Below, piece after piece: positions 43,000 to 55,069 of a DNA stretch of 64,000 nt. Below the pieces are notes generated by a model, which saw nothing but the letters and a program-made list of their open reading frames with translations, ran no database searches and was not told where the DNA came from. Both the position numbers and the translations under genes were made by a program. The stretch is taken from the NCBI RefSeq assembly GCF_905163445.1, contig NC_053187.1:4588001-4652000 (forward strand), given 5' to 3'. This DNA is from Pararge aegeria. Lineage: Eukaryota; Arthropoda; Insecta; Lepidoptera; Nymphalidae. Position 1 is the first letter of the stretch; the number at the start of each line of letters is the position of its first letter.

Positions 43000-43810
43000 G
43001 AGTACCTACCTAATTTAGTTAAGATTTTCATTCATATTTTATATTTATAATAAATATATATATTTCTTTAAGGGGTCTTTGGGGTGAAAGGGTGTTTTAA
43101 TGACATTTTGGGAGATTGAATAGCTTATCGGTAATATATATTTCATAACATAAAGTAAGCTTTTGGGAGGTTGCACCAGATTTAGAAACGTTGCTACCGT
43201 TCGAATAGCATGTTAAGGAGATTTTATATGTTTTACAAAACTTCAATATTAGGGTAGGTTCCTTTACCTTTAGATATAACATTATGAAAACAAAAATTGG
43301 TCTACAATGTAGGTTAGCACGATACTGGGATGGCAATTGGGATTTTAGGTTGTTTGCTCCGTCCTTATCAATGTAAACAAACAGCACGAATCACGATATT
43401 AACGTTTGACTGCTTTACATATAACATGTGATATTTAGTTATCATTAAAAATAAATATTTACGAGTACCTTTCTTACGAGTTAAGCACTTATTTCACATT
43501 TTTTTAACAGGACGTAAGAAATTGAATAATCTAAACCTACTTTACTATACTTTACCATAAAATATTCGAAAAGATAATAGTTTATTTTTATGCTTGAACT
43601 CGCTAATCTCAGGCATGACAAATCTGAATTAGATTTATTTGTTTTTGCTTTATTATTATATAAAATAATGCGTTCATGCGTCTGTCAGTTAATCATATAG
43701 TCATATATACAAAGCTATACTAAAAGTTGACAGAATCTTGTAACAAAGTATTAAGAATTAAAAAAAAATGCAATAAACCGTCAATTATAGCAAATAAACC
43801 GTCAAAATAT
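43000..43810. other. No gene seen
   Basis: AT-rich sequence; would be intron 1 of the MASEK gene if that is real. Confidence 0.4.
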
Positions 43811-43814
43811 TTTA

Positions 43815-43965
43815 ATCGTAACGCATCTGCACTTCAAAGTAACGACTTCCATTCTATCTTGAGCTGCCTTTGAACCGGTGGTAGAGTCACTACAAACAGA
43901 CTGATTTGACGTTTCAAAATTGCTTATAAACTATATATACTTGAAAGAAATGAATTAAGATTTTT
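43815..43965 (+). mobile_element. LINE 3' UTR fragment (39-41 kb family)
   Basis: CTTTGAACCGGTGGTAGAGT, CACTACAAACAGACTGATTTG, GACGTTTCAAAATTGCTTAT. Confidence 0.65.
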
Positions 43966-43969
43966 TTGG

Positions 43970-44800
43970 AGCGCGTTATAACGATCTAAGTCTACCTAGT
44001 GGTTAAAAACACTTCATACAACACGCAGTGATACCTGATCGGGTCGGATTTAGACCTGTACATTTCCCCCGTGCCTTGTAGGGCAATTTACACTGACGTT
44101 CCCAGGAATCATCAATATCACCTGATAAAGTCAAGAGTAGCAGCAGATAGGTTGAGTTTTCGCTCCTGAGTTTCCAAAGCAAGAAATGAGATTGAGAGAA
44201 CTCAAACTATCAATGGTCTTTGTAGTTCTTTGTAGCAAACATATTTCTGTATAAATAGTTATCCTTTTTACTCGGTAGAAAAAGAAAAAGTAGTAGAGGT
44301 ACGTAAAGTAATAATTCTATAAGTAACTAAGTTTATAATCATAATTTAGAATGATATTTTCTCCAAGTGTAGGTTAAAAGTATAAAAAGGCAAGTTTTTA
44401 TACCGCTATCGATTCTAGTTATGTCACGATTAATATAAAAGAAGCATTAAACAATAATTAAATTATGACCATAAAATACTGCAATATTTATCATTAAATA
44501 CCACCACTTACCTCAGCATTTTATTATTATTTTATTTTACTAAATTAAACAAACATTATGCATGCCCTTTTGCAAGCATAACTGGTACTTCGCATATAAA
44601 TGTTTGTTGATATTAGCAAATAGACATACATTTGTATAGATTACAGTCTAGTCTAGTCTAGGTATAATTTACATTTGCTGCATACGTTATAGATAAGAGT
44701 AGAATTATTATTATAGTTGTTAGTATAGAGTTGTTCTAAAAGTAAGAAACTTCTCTGTATAAAGGAAACGAGACCAAAAAATCTGTCTCGTTGATTTAAT
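43970..44800. other. No gene seen
   Basis: AT-rich. A GTCTAGTCTAGTCTAGGT run lies at about 44646. Confidence 0.4.
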
Positions 44801-44809
44801 AAGCATGGT

Positions 44810-44880
44810 CAGCTCGGTTTAGTTGTGAGGATAGCGGAGGCCTGGGTTCGATTCCTGGGTAATTGCTCGAGCCAATAAAT
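44810..44880 (+). repeat. tRNA-like SINE head fragment
   Basis: GGTCAGCTCGGTTTAGTTGT and CCTGGGTTCGATTCCTGGGT resemble A and B boxes; there is no complete tRNA fold. Confidence 0.4.
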
Positions 44881-44959
44881 AATTGTGAATTGTAAAAGCA
44901 AAAGTGTACTGAATTCATTATCAACGAGGCAGTTGTTTAGATAAGACTTAATAGTCTAT

Positions 44960-45225
44960 ACAATTGATGAATTTCTTAAAGACGTTAGGTTGCTTGGTAG
45001 CACCCAGCTCCGCTTCCATCTTTCACAAGATAGGAAAATTATAGTAAAATTGGAAACGGAAAAGCCTTTTATAGTGTTGTTTATATCCAATACCGGGCTT
45101 TTGAGTTTCTTGCCGGCTTCTCCGTAGAGTCTGCCTTCAAAACCGGTGATACAGTCACGACAGACGATTCAAAAGTGCTTATAGGGTAAGCCTACTTGGA
45201 ATTAATGAATTTTGAATTTGAATTT
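44960..45225 (+). mobile_element. LINE 3' UTR with GAATTTTGAATTTGAAT tail
   Basis: GGTTGCTTGGTAGCACCCAG, CGGCTTCTCCGTAGAGTCTG, then the tail at 45200-45225; same family as 39-41 kb. Confidence 0.7.
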
Positions 45226-45599
45226 TAAAACTATTTGGGAAGGTTTGGTTCTTAATCGTATAACTGTATTCATAATAATGAAAAACTGGTTCTACAACTA
45301 TTTTTGAGTGAGTACAAAACCTGCACAAATTGTTCGAAATACGCAGTGTCAACCATAGCATCAGCTGTTAACATTTAAGCTTAAAATGGGTCACGGATTA
45401 CTATGGCAACAGCAAAAAGGTTATGGCCCTAGATAATATTAAAACAATAATGTACGCATACGTTCAAATGTGTGTACAAACACGTGTAAATGTGAAGTCA
45501 AGTCTTGACTATTTGTTAGGGTTGTCATTTTTTTACGTTTCAATAGAACAGCCACACTTATTATATTCACTTATTATATTCATCCATCACCATTATGGA

Positions 45600-45720
45600 T
45601 GCTATGGCAATGAGAGTACTACTAAGTTAGCAGTAGTACTTAGTAGAGCTCATAGAGGGAGGTTCTACTGCCACGTTTATTTCTGCAGCCAAGCAGTATT
45701 GTGGAGTTTCGGTAAGATTA
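45600..45720 (+). repeat. Dispersed repeat fragment
   Basis: GCAGTAGTACTTAGTAGAGC, GGGAGGTTCTACTGCCACG, TTTATTTCTGCAGCCAAGCA; its complement-type blocks resemble 1-180. Confidence 0.4.
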
Positions 45721-45722
45721 AA

Positions 45723-45870
45723 AAGTAAAATTAAAAATTCATTTATTTCAAATAGGCCTAATATAAGCACTTTTGAAACGTCAAGTCTGTCTGTTTGTAG
45801 GGACTCTACCACCAGTTCGGAAGGCAGATTCTACCGAGAAGAAGCCGGCAAGAAGGCTGAGTTTCTTGTG
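45723..45870 (-). mobile_element. LINE 3' UTR fragment (39-41 kb family)
   Basis: AATTCATTTATTTCAAATAG, AAGCACTTTTGAAACGTCAA, ATTCTACCGAGAAGAAGCCGG match 38925-39045. Confidence 0.75.
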
Positions 45871-46492
45871 TGTAAGGGCGTGGTTGCTTGTGTTGTTAAG
45901 GCACTACGCCTTTTGTTTGCACTGGGAAGAACTTTATATATACCTTGGGTGCCCTGCGAAGTTTTGCTCTGTTTTTAAGTGATGGGTTTCTTACCATGAA
46001 GTGTATGCCAATTATTACTATATTAAAAGACTCATTCATCATTTTACTCTATATAGTCTCTACCAATGCCCAGACTAATAAATAGTTTATTTAAAAACTA
46101 GATTTGTAAGGTTTTATTCGGAACGACCGCTATACCGGTTTGTATTGAATATACTATCACAATGACGTGGAATCCAAATATATATCCAAGAAACAGGCTA
46201 TTCACAATCGTTTTTACCTATAGGCAAAGTATTTTGGGATTTGACAGAGAGCTTCTTGTCAAAAGTATAATATGCGAGCGACCTTCGTTTCGCTCACGTA
46301 AAGTTATTTCAGTTTTTTTTTTGATATTGTTCGTCTGACGTACTTTTTATTTCTGTATTTTTATTTCTGTGTTTATCTTTCTTTTTTTACTTTATTAGTT
46401 TTGATCGTTCATTCATTCTTTCTTTTTGTTACTTTATATATAAAGACCGGCTGAAAACCAGTGCTGCACGTTTAAATACAACCAATTCTTTT

Positions 46493-46705
46493 GTCACACA
46501 TTTGATCCATTTAATAATCAAGAAAAATCATTTATATAACCACACATTTGTGTACAAAAGTAAAAGATTACGAAAATACAGGATTATTAAATAATCTTTA
46601 TTAATTTTATGATTATTAATATCCATTATTAATTTTAGGATTATTAATAGTCCTAAATCTACGTAGTCTTATAAGTTTGTACACAAATGTGTGACAATAA
46701 AGGTC
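46493..46705. mobile_element. Short TIR/foldback element with CTTT(T/A)TTGTCACACATTTG-like ends
   Basis: The left end CTTTTGTCACACATTTG is mirrored at 46683-46704 (CAAATGTGTGACAATAAAGG). A second inner inverted pair ACACATTTGTGTACAAA / TTTGTACACAAATGTGT is also seen. Confidence 0.6.
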
Positions 46706-46709
46706 ATTT

Positions 46710-47110
46710 TAGTTTCTTTCTTGAAGATGTGGAACTACAGTTTACACTCCCACTTATGCCTACATCCAAAAGCCCAAAAAATTGTGCAGAATTAATCATT
46801 AGCTAGCTGATTGCAACTCTTTAAAATGATTTGTACAGTTTTATTTAAAAATTGTTGGTAAACGGGTGTGAATCGCCAATGTTTACCTTATTGATAAACC
46901 GAATACATAACTTAAATTTATATAAAAGCCGTAGTGTAAATAAACTCATTATTTTATATGGTTCGCAATAAAGGCCATTATCACACCGCTTCCTCGCTTA
47001 TCGCTGTGATGTATTTATAATGCAGATATTGTGTGGGGTTTGTACTCTTTGGGCATGTCATTCACGCTAAATAGAGAACAAAAGTACTATTAGCTGCAGT
47101 AGGTATTCAG
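46710..47110. other. No gene seen
   Basis: AT-rich intergenic. Confidence 0.4.
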
Positions 47111-47235
47111 ATTTATATTTCGCGTAGGGATATACCTAGTGGCTTGCGCTTCACACCTGCACAAAAGCATTGCTTAAAAAGTTTGTATAACTTATAAAGG
47201 GAAAGGATTTTTTCAATTTTATGCCTTCTTACTTC

Positions 47236-47292
47236 TTTCGAGAGAGAGAGAGAGAGAGATGCATCTCTCTCTTTCTCTCTCTCTCTCTGTGA
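47236..47292. repeat. (GA)n-(CT)n palindrome
   Basis: A run of GA dinucleotides passes through ATGCAT into a run of CT dinucleotides, forming a hairpin-capable palindrome. It lies inside a copy ending GTGCACGCCACTGG (CAGTGGCGTGCA MITE family). Confidence 0.85.
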
Positions 47293-47787
47293 TGAAAAAC
47301 CCTGTGCACGCCACTGGATACACCTACTTATGTGCGTTATTTGATGGTCGACCAACAGGGTTATTCTGTATCTCAGTCGACAACAAATTTAGTTGACATA
47401 AACTCAGTTTGAAACTTACGTTTCAGAATGCAAAATATGAATTTTACAGGTTATTTTGGTGAAAATTTTCCACAGTGGCTAGCTAAATAATGTATCAACT
47501 GATATACAGAACCGGCCCGCGGGTTGTGGTAGTACTTGAGACAGTTAGCTTTAAGGAGATCATATGAAAATATCACTTCAGGGGACTAGCTTTTAGGTGA
47601 AGATGAGAAACCTAAATTATGAAAGAATGATATCCCCTATCCCCCTTATACAAATTTCGAGTAACAAAGACGCTACTAAGTCTGCCTTTTTAAAAACCTG
47701 TGGCAACCATCTGTTTATCTACTATAAAAAGAACTCCTGTTTTTTCAATAGGATGGAACATTTCTAAATTTTAAGAATTCACAATTT

Positions 47788-48050
47788 ACATTCGAAATCT
47801 GTACAGTGTTGAAAAGAAGCAGAGTTTAGCTCACGGAATTCCATTGTATATCTGTACAGTGGTTTAGGCGTAAAAACGTTACAGAATAACATAGCTACGT
47901 CCGAATTCATAATATTATTATGAAATTGGGAAGAAAGCATCGATGCGTTAGCAAAAATACCAAATACCAAATACTCAACAGTACAGATATACATTGGAAT
48001 TCCGTAAAGGAAACTCTGCTTCTATCCAACACTGTACAGATTTCGAATGT
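47788..48050. mobile_element. 263-bp MITE with ~75-bp terminal inverted repeats
   Basis: The left end ACATTCGAAATCTGTACAGT (continuing GTTGAAAAGAAGCAGAGTTT) is repeated inverted from 48050 inward, with a few mismatches, to about 47863/47976. The central 110 bp is unique and non-coding. Confidence 0.8.
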
Positions 48051-48490
48051 TGATTTTTTCACAGATGAGTCTCAGAGACAGTATATAATGTACCTCTAAC
48101 TCCTGTGAAGTATTATTCCGGTTTTAAAGTACATGTTTTTCAGACTACGGCTTAAACCGTTATTCTGAGAGCAGTTCTGTCTTTAGGTACCTTGTCGATA
48201 AGGGTGATGATGAATCCGTTAATAATCCTTGCCTAGGCAGAATAAGAACTTAATAATACTCTAAAGTACAAACTTATTAGAATGGTTCGCCCTATGAGTT
48301 TAGAAACGCGAAATGTTCTCTACCTTACCTATGAGCTTTATTAAAAAAGGCACAGAGAGACGGACAGATACAGGTGTTTCCTTTTTTAAATTATATAACT
48401 ACAGCACCATGTTTATGAATTTATTTGATTATCTCTAAAATATAATTTTTATTAATACATAACTATAACCTAAAATAAACTATTTAAAAA

Positions 48491-51350
48491 CTAAATAAAA
48501 TCTAAAACGTCCTCGAAACCACCGCAGCGAGGCACAGTTCCTAAGATGCTGGCAGCATTTCCCCTCTGGATGGCCAAACTAATTCGTTGGCCAAGGTAAC
48601 TGCCCGCTCTAGGATCACCGGTAGACTCGATAACCCTTTTCGATAATTCTTTGAAAAGGGCTCTTGCCTCCGGACCCCACGGTCCCAAAGTCTCTACACC
48701 AAAAGGCACAAAAATGAAGCTGCTATCCAGGTTTTCATATTTACGCCTCTTGGCCTGCTCGGCACTGGAAGCAGCCGCACCTACCATTGACGAAGTGGCC
48801 TGGATGTGTGATGCAGCTAGGGTATCAACACAAGTTGCATCCCACAGAAGTGACCTTCCAAGCCTCCAAGGTATGAGCGTCATACCATCAGGTCTCTTGC
48901 CATCGCTCCGCGCCAAACCAATAGGTTCTAATACAGCTGGTACGTGAGCGGTAGCTAGAGAACGTCGGATGATGTCGTTGATGGTGCTATGGCGAGAGAA
49001 GCGACCAGCGCTTCTTGAACAGGAGAGTCCATGGTGACCGTAGGTGTCAACGCTGTCACCGCAGTGGCATCGATGAGGCTGAATTATAGAGGCGCCAAGC
49101 CTAAGACCAATCACCACCGATAGAGTGGTGTGGTCTAACATAGTGCCCAGGTTAGCTGAAGGGAGAGCATGTAGCCAGTAGCCGGACTCCTTAGCAGAGA
49201 GAGCGAGAAGACGAGCACGGTCTCTTTTAGATGGCATTTGGTCTAAAAGTGTGTCAAAAGTTTTTTTGCAAATAATGTCGTCCCACTGTCTCTGTGAAGA
49301 AAAAGAAACCGGCAAAATACTGGGACTAAGAGCAGACCAACTATTTCTTGCCTCTGCCAAGTACGATACTTCTATGGAACCCTTCTATGGAATTGGATAT
49401 AATTTTTTGAAAAAGAGTGTGTGTACTGTACACAGAGGAAAGAAAAGCTGGCAGCGAAACACTTGAAATTTTGCGAATTCCAAGACCGCCATACCCTATC
49501 GGAAGTGAGGCCTGGGTCCATGCCTGATTACTTATGGGACAATTTAAAATATTAACAAGAATATCTTTTATAAAAGTATCCAATTTTTCCATTAAAAAAT
49601 TAAATCTCCAAAGAGGTGAGCATCTAAGAAAATACGTAAATTTTGGAACAAATAAACAAAAGCGAATAATAGTTAGAGCCATATGTGGATTAATTTCGAA
49701 AAGACGATCGGAAGTGTTGCTAAATTGGGAAATTAAATCGTCAATAAACTGTGGGACTGACGTTTCCAGTATAGGTGCCCCTAGGAGACGAAGTGATTTA
49801 TCATTTAAAACTTTGATGCCGGGAGCCAAGTTATTAAATTGTTCTAAAATGTGCTGTTTCGATTCATCCGAAAATGAATTTGGAATAAATATTTAACATT
49901 TATCAAAGTTAAGCTGTAAGCCAATCAGTTCAAATTTTGATATGATACTCTTAAGATCGTCCAAAACTGTGTTCACTTTGCCACCTAAGGTCCCATCATC
50001 TAAATACCAGATATTAAATTTTGAATTTATAGTTGAAATTATAGGATGTATAGCTAGACTAAAAATAGCGGGACCAAGGGGATCACCCTGCTGGCAGCCG
50101 ACGGCGGAGCTCAAAACGTTGTTTTTATAAACTAGCCTCGAAGGATTCTGGTAACACTGTGCTAAATATGGGAACAACTGTGGTAATTTATTTACAACTT
50201 CTGAGAGGAGGACTCCGCGATCCACCGAGTTGAAAGCATTTTTAACGTCAATTTTCAGAAGCACTTCCTCCTGGGAGTTAAGGAGAAATGTACGAGTAGC
50301 ATGTACAGCTGCTTCACACCCCCCCTTAACTCCGAAACCTAACTGTATTGGGTCAAAAGTTGATGAAATAGAAGGTAGAATTTTTTTACAGCAAATTTTG
50401 GAAACGATGCGACGGATTGTTGAACCTACTGCTATGGGACGGATACCACCATCTTTTTTCCTTAAGGCACATAAATTTGCGCCATAAAGTGTAGAGGTTA
50501 TCTCTTCAGGTACTCGTCCAGATAGCATCAGATTCACCAGATTAGTGATGGATTTCAGGAGGGCTCCATCCGTATCCACGTTTGTACCACAAACTAAATC
50601 TTTAAAATTTTGTGGAGACAAACCATCAAGTCCCGCGGCGGAGCCACTTCTGAAAGCCGCCAGAGCTCCCAGCACATCGTTTGTAGTGGCCTGAAAAAAT
50701 GAAGTGCTTAACGGTGCGTCCGGAAAGGATAAATTAGGAGATGGGGATGAATGTTTTGAGCGCAGTGCTTCCAGAGTCTCCGGTGTATCAGGGGCAATAG
50801 TGTCACTTGAGAACAAAAGACGAGCTGCTCCCTTAAGGTCTCCATCGCCTATTTTATTTTCAATCAGTTTATTTAAATTAAAATTGTGGTTTAAAGTGGA
50901 ATGTGATGGTATACTAAATAATTCGAAGCTACTACTAGTGACCGTGGAGTCATTTTTAAGACAATTATTTTTAATTTTTTGAGTAAGTGAAAGGTTTTTG
51001 TCCTTGTCTGCGTGGAGAGTACGGTACGCGAACGTGAGCAAGAGTTCCCAACTACGGATGGTGTTATGGGTGATGACGTTATCTATAGTTTTTTTGAGGG
51101 ATGATAATACCGAATGGCGTGAACCTCGTGGAATACGTCTGATTAATGGTATTGAATTTTTAAAGTTGCTTAATGATTCCCATAAGGGGCAAACAGGTAT
51201 ATTTAATGATTGCGAGTTACTTGAAAGGACAGGAATTGCTGAAGAATCTGATGATCTATGAACTCTACCTATGTGAATGTTTAAACCTTTTCTGTTTTTA
51301 AAATAACGGCTCTCTGAACACCGGTCACAGCGTACGTTTTCAAGTGGCAT
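48491..51350 (-). pseudogene. Non-LTR-like retroelement ORF: C2H2 finger, YLDD reverse transcriptase, CCHC + endonuclease-like tail (one stop, one frameshift)
   Basis: Three reading frames form one ORF of about 950 codons. 51350-49893: C2H2 finger near residues 8-30 (CDRC...HIGRVH), then RT motifs AAGLDGLSPQNFKDL, LRKKDGGIRPIAVGS, LLKIDVKNAFNSVDRG, CQQGDPLGPAIFSLAI and catalytic WYLDDGTLGG near residue 450. A TAA at 49893-49895 interrupts it; the same frame continues to 49341. A shift at about 49370-49392 leads into 49360-48491. That part has a CCHC knuckle (HRCHCGDS...YGHHGLSC) and GKRPDGM...LLWDATCVDT, resembling the PD-D/E core of restriction-like endonucleases of R2-type elements. Outer limits, poly(A) and target duplication were not found. 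Clade assignment is inferred. Confidence 0.75.
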
Positions 51351-51359
51351 ATTACCCCG

Positions 51360-52690
51360 GCAACTAACTCAATCTGGGACAGTTCGCATGGCGCCTCGGT
51401 AACAAAATAATATATATTATACCTACTAAAAATACAAATAATAGTAATAAAAAATCACTAACAAATTTCACAACAATCACAAACACACAAAATCCGCGCA
51501 GATTGATTGTACACGCCTTCGGATCCAGTTCTCCTTACTGCTGACTGGGAATTTACTGGATTGGCAAGGTAAATAAACAAAACTCCTGAATCACTTGATT
51601 ACAAATTGAAAATTTGATCTCGGTTGAATCTAATTACTCCTAATATCGCCTTGGCTGTGAAATGTAATATATACTCGTAACTATATTGATACGTAATCCA
51701 ATGTTTTAATAAAGATCTTCTATGAAATTCGACGGTATTACAAAACTCTTCTATGATTTTTGTATCGTTTTAAAATATTTAAATTAAATAATAAATTTGC
51801 AGAAAATTTTTCATGACGTTGACGTTGACGTTTTTTCAATATTTAAAAATAAAATTTTTCGAAGTATATTCAATATTTCGATAAAATATTTTGGTGAACT
51901 GGGACGATAATAATAATTGATAAAACTTATTTTAATTGGAAAGGCGCTAATTATTTAGGCTATAATAATTTGTTAACGCAGCGATAGATAAGTCCAATCT
52001 AATTAATTTTTACCGCTTAAAATATGTTCTCTATAAAAGAAAGTTTATGTATTTTTTCATGTTTATTTTCCATGTTTATTGTTTCAATTCTGTACCTTAT
52101 AGTCAAAATAAAAAAATAGATAATCCCATAAGGGTCATGGTAGAATGGCAAATGCAATTAATGAGAGACATATGCATTGAGGCGGCTGTACCCTGGCGTT
52201 TTTGAAATCTGAGCATCTTTCGAAATGCTGCCCTACATTCGTAAGTAGGGCCTAACGCTGAACGTTACGCCCTACTTATGAATGTAAATAATGCGATAAC
52301 TCCTAAGAACCGTAACTCATAACTCACGAATCGGCTTAAAGTGCAAGGTCTTGTTTCTTGGCTTATCGCCAGTCCAGACGTTGCCGCCGCTCGGTCAATG
52401 TCTCTTGTATTATTTGAGAGTATGTTTTCGGAATTCGGTGTTCCGGATTTGTTTTAGTACTTCTTCAAGACAAAGCCGACTTGCGCACGAAATAACTCAT
52501 GAGGTTGAGTAGGTAAACGCTTTTATCTACTCCCAAACTTTAAATCTCCTATAAAATATTCTGAAACAGTTAGTTTATTGCCATCAAAACAACCAATTTC
52601 CTAACAAACATAATATTATCCAAACGCATGATGTAATGTTGTACTGAATTTCATAACACTCCTTTTCCAATCCCACATTAGTTCACATCC
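51360..52690. other. No gene seen; hairpin at 52234
   Basis: AT-rich. 52234-52251 and 52269-52286 form an 18-bp hairpin with one mismatch (TACATTCGTAAGTAGGGC). Confidence 0.5.
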
Positions 52691-52692
52691 AC

Positions 52693-52990
52693 AGGAGTTC
52701 GACTACACTTTCGAGGGGCCGAGTTCAAACCCCAGCACGCACCTCAATTTTTCAAAGTTATGTGCGTTTTATATAACTAAAATATCACTTGCTTCAACGG
52801 TAAAGGAAAACATCGTGAGGAAACCTGTATGACTGCGAGTTTTCTCCATAATGTTCTCAAAGGTGGTTGGAGTCCACCAATATGCACTGGGCCAGCGTGG
52901 TGAACTACGGCCTTAACCCCTTCTCATTGTGGGAGGAAACCCGTGCCCTGTAGTGGGCCGGTAATGGGTTGATATTATGATGGTGATGAT
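52693..52990 (+). mobile_element. SINE, GTTCGAATCC family
   Basis: GGAGTTCGACTACACTTTCG, GAGTTCAAACCCCAGCACGC, AACGGTAAAGGAAAACATCG, GTAGTGGGCCGGTAATGGGT, GATGATGAT. Confidence 0.85.
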
Positions 52991-53269
52991 GATTCGTGTT
53001 TTAATACCGCTTATTATACAACAGTTGCATAAATAACTATTATACCGATTTCGATTCGATTTTCGGATGGACACTTGCCTATAACTACCTGAGGGGTTGC
53101 TACGGCGTCACCGGGGGAGTGGGGAGAGCGTGAAAGCTCGCCATGAGAAGAGCCCCAGTGCTCGACGACATCGGGGGGAACTATTATACCATGATACCGA
53201 AGGTAATATTAGAGTTACCTTTTGCATTCGTTTAAACACGGTATCAAAACATATTTAATACATCTAGGT

Positions 53270-53436
53270 TACCTTCTGTACAATTGATGAAATTCTTAAT
53301 GACAAGGTTGCTTGTAAGCAGGCCGCTCCGCTTTCATCTTACACAGGACAGAAAAATGATGGTTAAATTGTATAACTGTGTTAAGAAAGGAGCAACTGCT
53401 GAGTTTTTTGTGGGCTTCTTCTTGGTACATTCAAAC
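53270..53436 (+). mobile_element. LINE 3' UTR fragment interrupted by a SINE
   Basis: CAATTGATGAAATTCTTAAT, GGTTGCTTGTAAGCAGGCCG, GCAACTGCTGAGTTTTTTGT; the next repeat begins at 53437. Confidence 0.65.
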
Positions 53437-53660
53437 AGCCGATTGGCGTAGTGGACAAACCCTGAATTCTGAGCCCAAGGCCGTGGGTTCGATTCCCACA
53501 ACTGGAAAATCTTTGTGTGATGAACATGAATGTATTTCAGTGTCTGGGTCTTCATATGTATATAAAAGTATCTATTATATCATTCATAAAAATATTCATC
53601 AGTCATCTTAGTACCCACAACACAAGATGCGTGGATTGTCGTAGTATATTTATTTATTAC
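53437..53660 (+). mobile_element. SINE, GATTGGCGCAGTGGG family
   Basis: GCCGATTGGCGTAGTGGACA, GTGGGTTCGATTCCCACAAC (B box), body and TATTTATTTATTA tail. Confidence 0.85.
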
Positions 53661-53664
53661 TAGC

Positions 53665-54395
53665 TATCCCCGCGAATTTTATTTCGCCTTTATATTTTTA
53701 CATCACAATGTCTTAAAACTCATCTTACTCCGGATTAATGTAACTCTCTAACAGTCACATCAATCGTTCTACGTTTATAGACAGCATGACGTGCGCTGTC
53801 AGTTGTGTTTTATTACTAATGAACTGCTAAATAATGTTTTGATTTGAAATAAAAAAATTCTGATTAATATTATATTTAATACTTATTATCCTAATCCGGA
53901 CTAACAGGAATTAAACGAATCAAAAATAATGAAAATCGGTCCATCCGTTCTCAAGTTATAAATGGTGTAACTAACACGACTTTGTTTTATAAATATAGAT
54001 TATTAAAACTGAAAAAAACTGAAAAATTTTAGAAAAAGTTATGTTTTTTTTCTGGTTGGTATAGCAACTGATGAATTTAGTGATAAAGTGGCCTAAGCTT
54101 AAAATAAATAAAATGTCTCTTAACTTCAAGAAAAAAAGTTTTATTAAAGGTAGCTGGGAAGACGAGAGGCGTGTCCCATCTTTGCCGTGCGTATTAAAAA
54201 TAAGGAAACAATGCCACTCTTATTTATTACGTGCATATCCGTACAATGTGTTGCTACTTAAATAAGGTTTTTTCTGGAAATGAAGAGACATCTTACTACT
54301 ACTGCTTAGGCGTCATCATAACTTCGTCTATCCCGTGGGATAGCAGCAATACACTTAATAACTTTTCCAGTAATTTTTCAGTTGATGGGACATAA
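53665..54395. other. No gene seen
   Basis: 53665-54000 includes CTAGCTATCCCCGCG and GAAAATCGGTCCATCCGTTC, pieces of lepidopteran dispersed repeats; no coding signal. Confidence 0.45.
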
Positions 54396-54399
54396 TATA

Positions 54400-54632
54400 T
54401 TCAAATTCAAATTAAAAATTAATTTATTTCAAGTTTTTTTTAAGCACTTTTGGAACATCGAGTATGTATGTTTGTAGTGACTCTACCACCGGTTCGAAAA
54501 GCAGATTCTACCGAGAAGAGCCGGCAAGAAACTCAGTAGTTGCTCTTTTAGAACATCAACATTTACAATAATTTTTCTATCTTGCGGGTGATGAGAGCGA
54601 AGCTGGCTGCTTCCAATCTACCTTGTCATTAT
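54400..54632 (-). mobile_element. LINE 3' UTR copy (39-41 kb family)
   Basis: TTCAAATTAAAAATTAATTT tail complement, CTACCGAGAAGAGCCGGCAA, GCGGGTGATGAGAGCGAAGC: nearly identical to 38930-39135. Confidence 0.8.
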
Positions 54633-54644
54633 ATTATAAACTAA

Positions 54645-55065
54645 CTACCTGTTGCCCGCGACTTCGTCTGCGTTTGATTTTGTTTTTTGATGTGGCATTA
54701 AGTTTAGTTGTAGATCTAAAAAAATTTAAAGTATTCAGTATAGCTAAGCCTTAAATGAGGGGTTTGCTGCTGTCCGCTGAGGAGTTCTGTCTCCAACTAC
54801 AGTTTGGGCAAAATTAAACACATGTTATAACCTCTACAGTACAAAAATAATTATTTAAATCGGTTATAATTTGTCGGAGTTATGGTGTAAAATCGTCAAA
54901 AACTCATCCTCTCTCCCAAAGGAACCGTGCTTAATGTCGGGATTAAAAGTATCTTATAAATATGTGTACAAAGTTTCATGAGGATCAGTTAAGTATTTTT
55001 GCGTGAAAGCGTAACAAACAAACTTACATTGACATTTATAATATTAGTAGGGGGATAGGGATAGG
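54645..55065 (-). mobile_element. Helitron-like dispersed repeat, ~420 bp
   Basis: Begins CTACCTGTTGCCCGCGACTTCG and ends AATATTAGTAGGGGGATAGGG; near full-length inverse of 59545-59998. CTAGT-type terminus, no TIR, no ORF. Confidence 0.6.
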
Positions 55066-55069
55066 GATA

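Noticed and set aside
47113..47355. 80-codon minus ORF with SLSLSLS
   Set aside because: Generated by the GA/CT microsatellite palindrome.
49890..49895. Selenocysteine or programmed readthrough at TGT TAA in the retroelement
   Set aside because: TAA is not the selenocysteine codon and a second independent break lies downstream; decay is the simpler reading.
48651..51261. Multiple plus-strand ORFs of 60-120 codons
   Set aside because: All are antisense shadows of the retroelement ORF on the minus strand.
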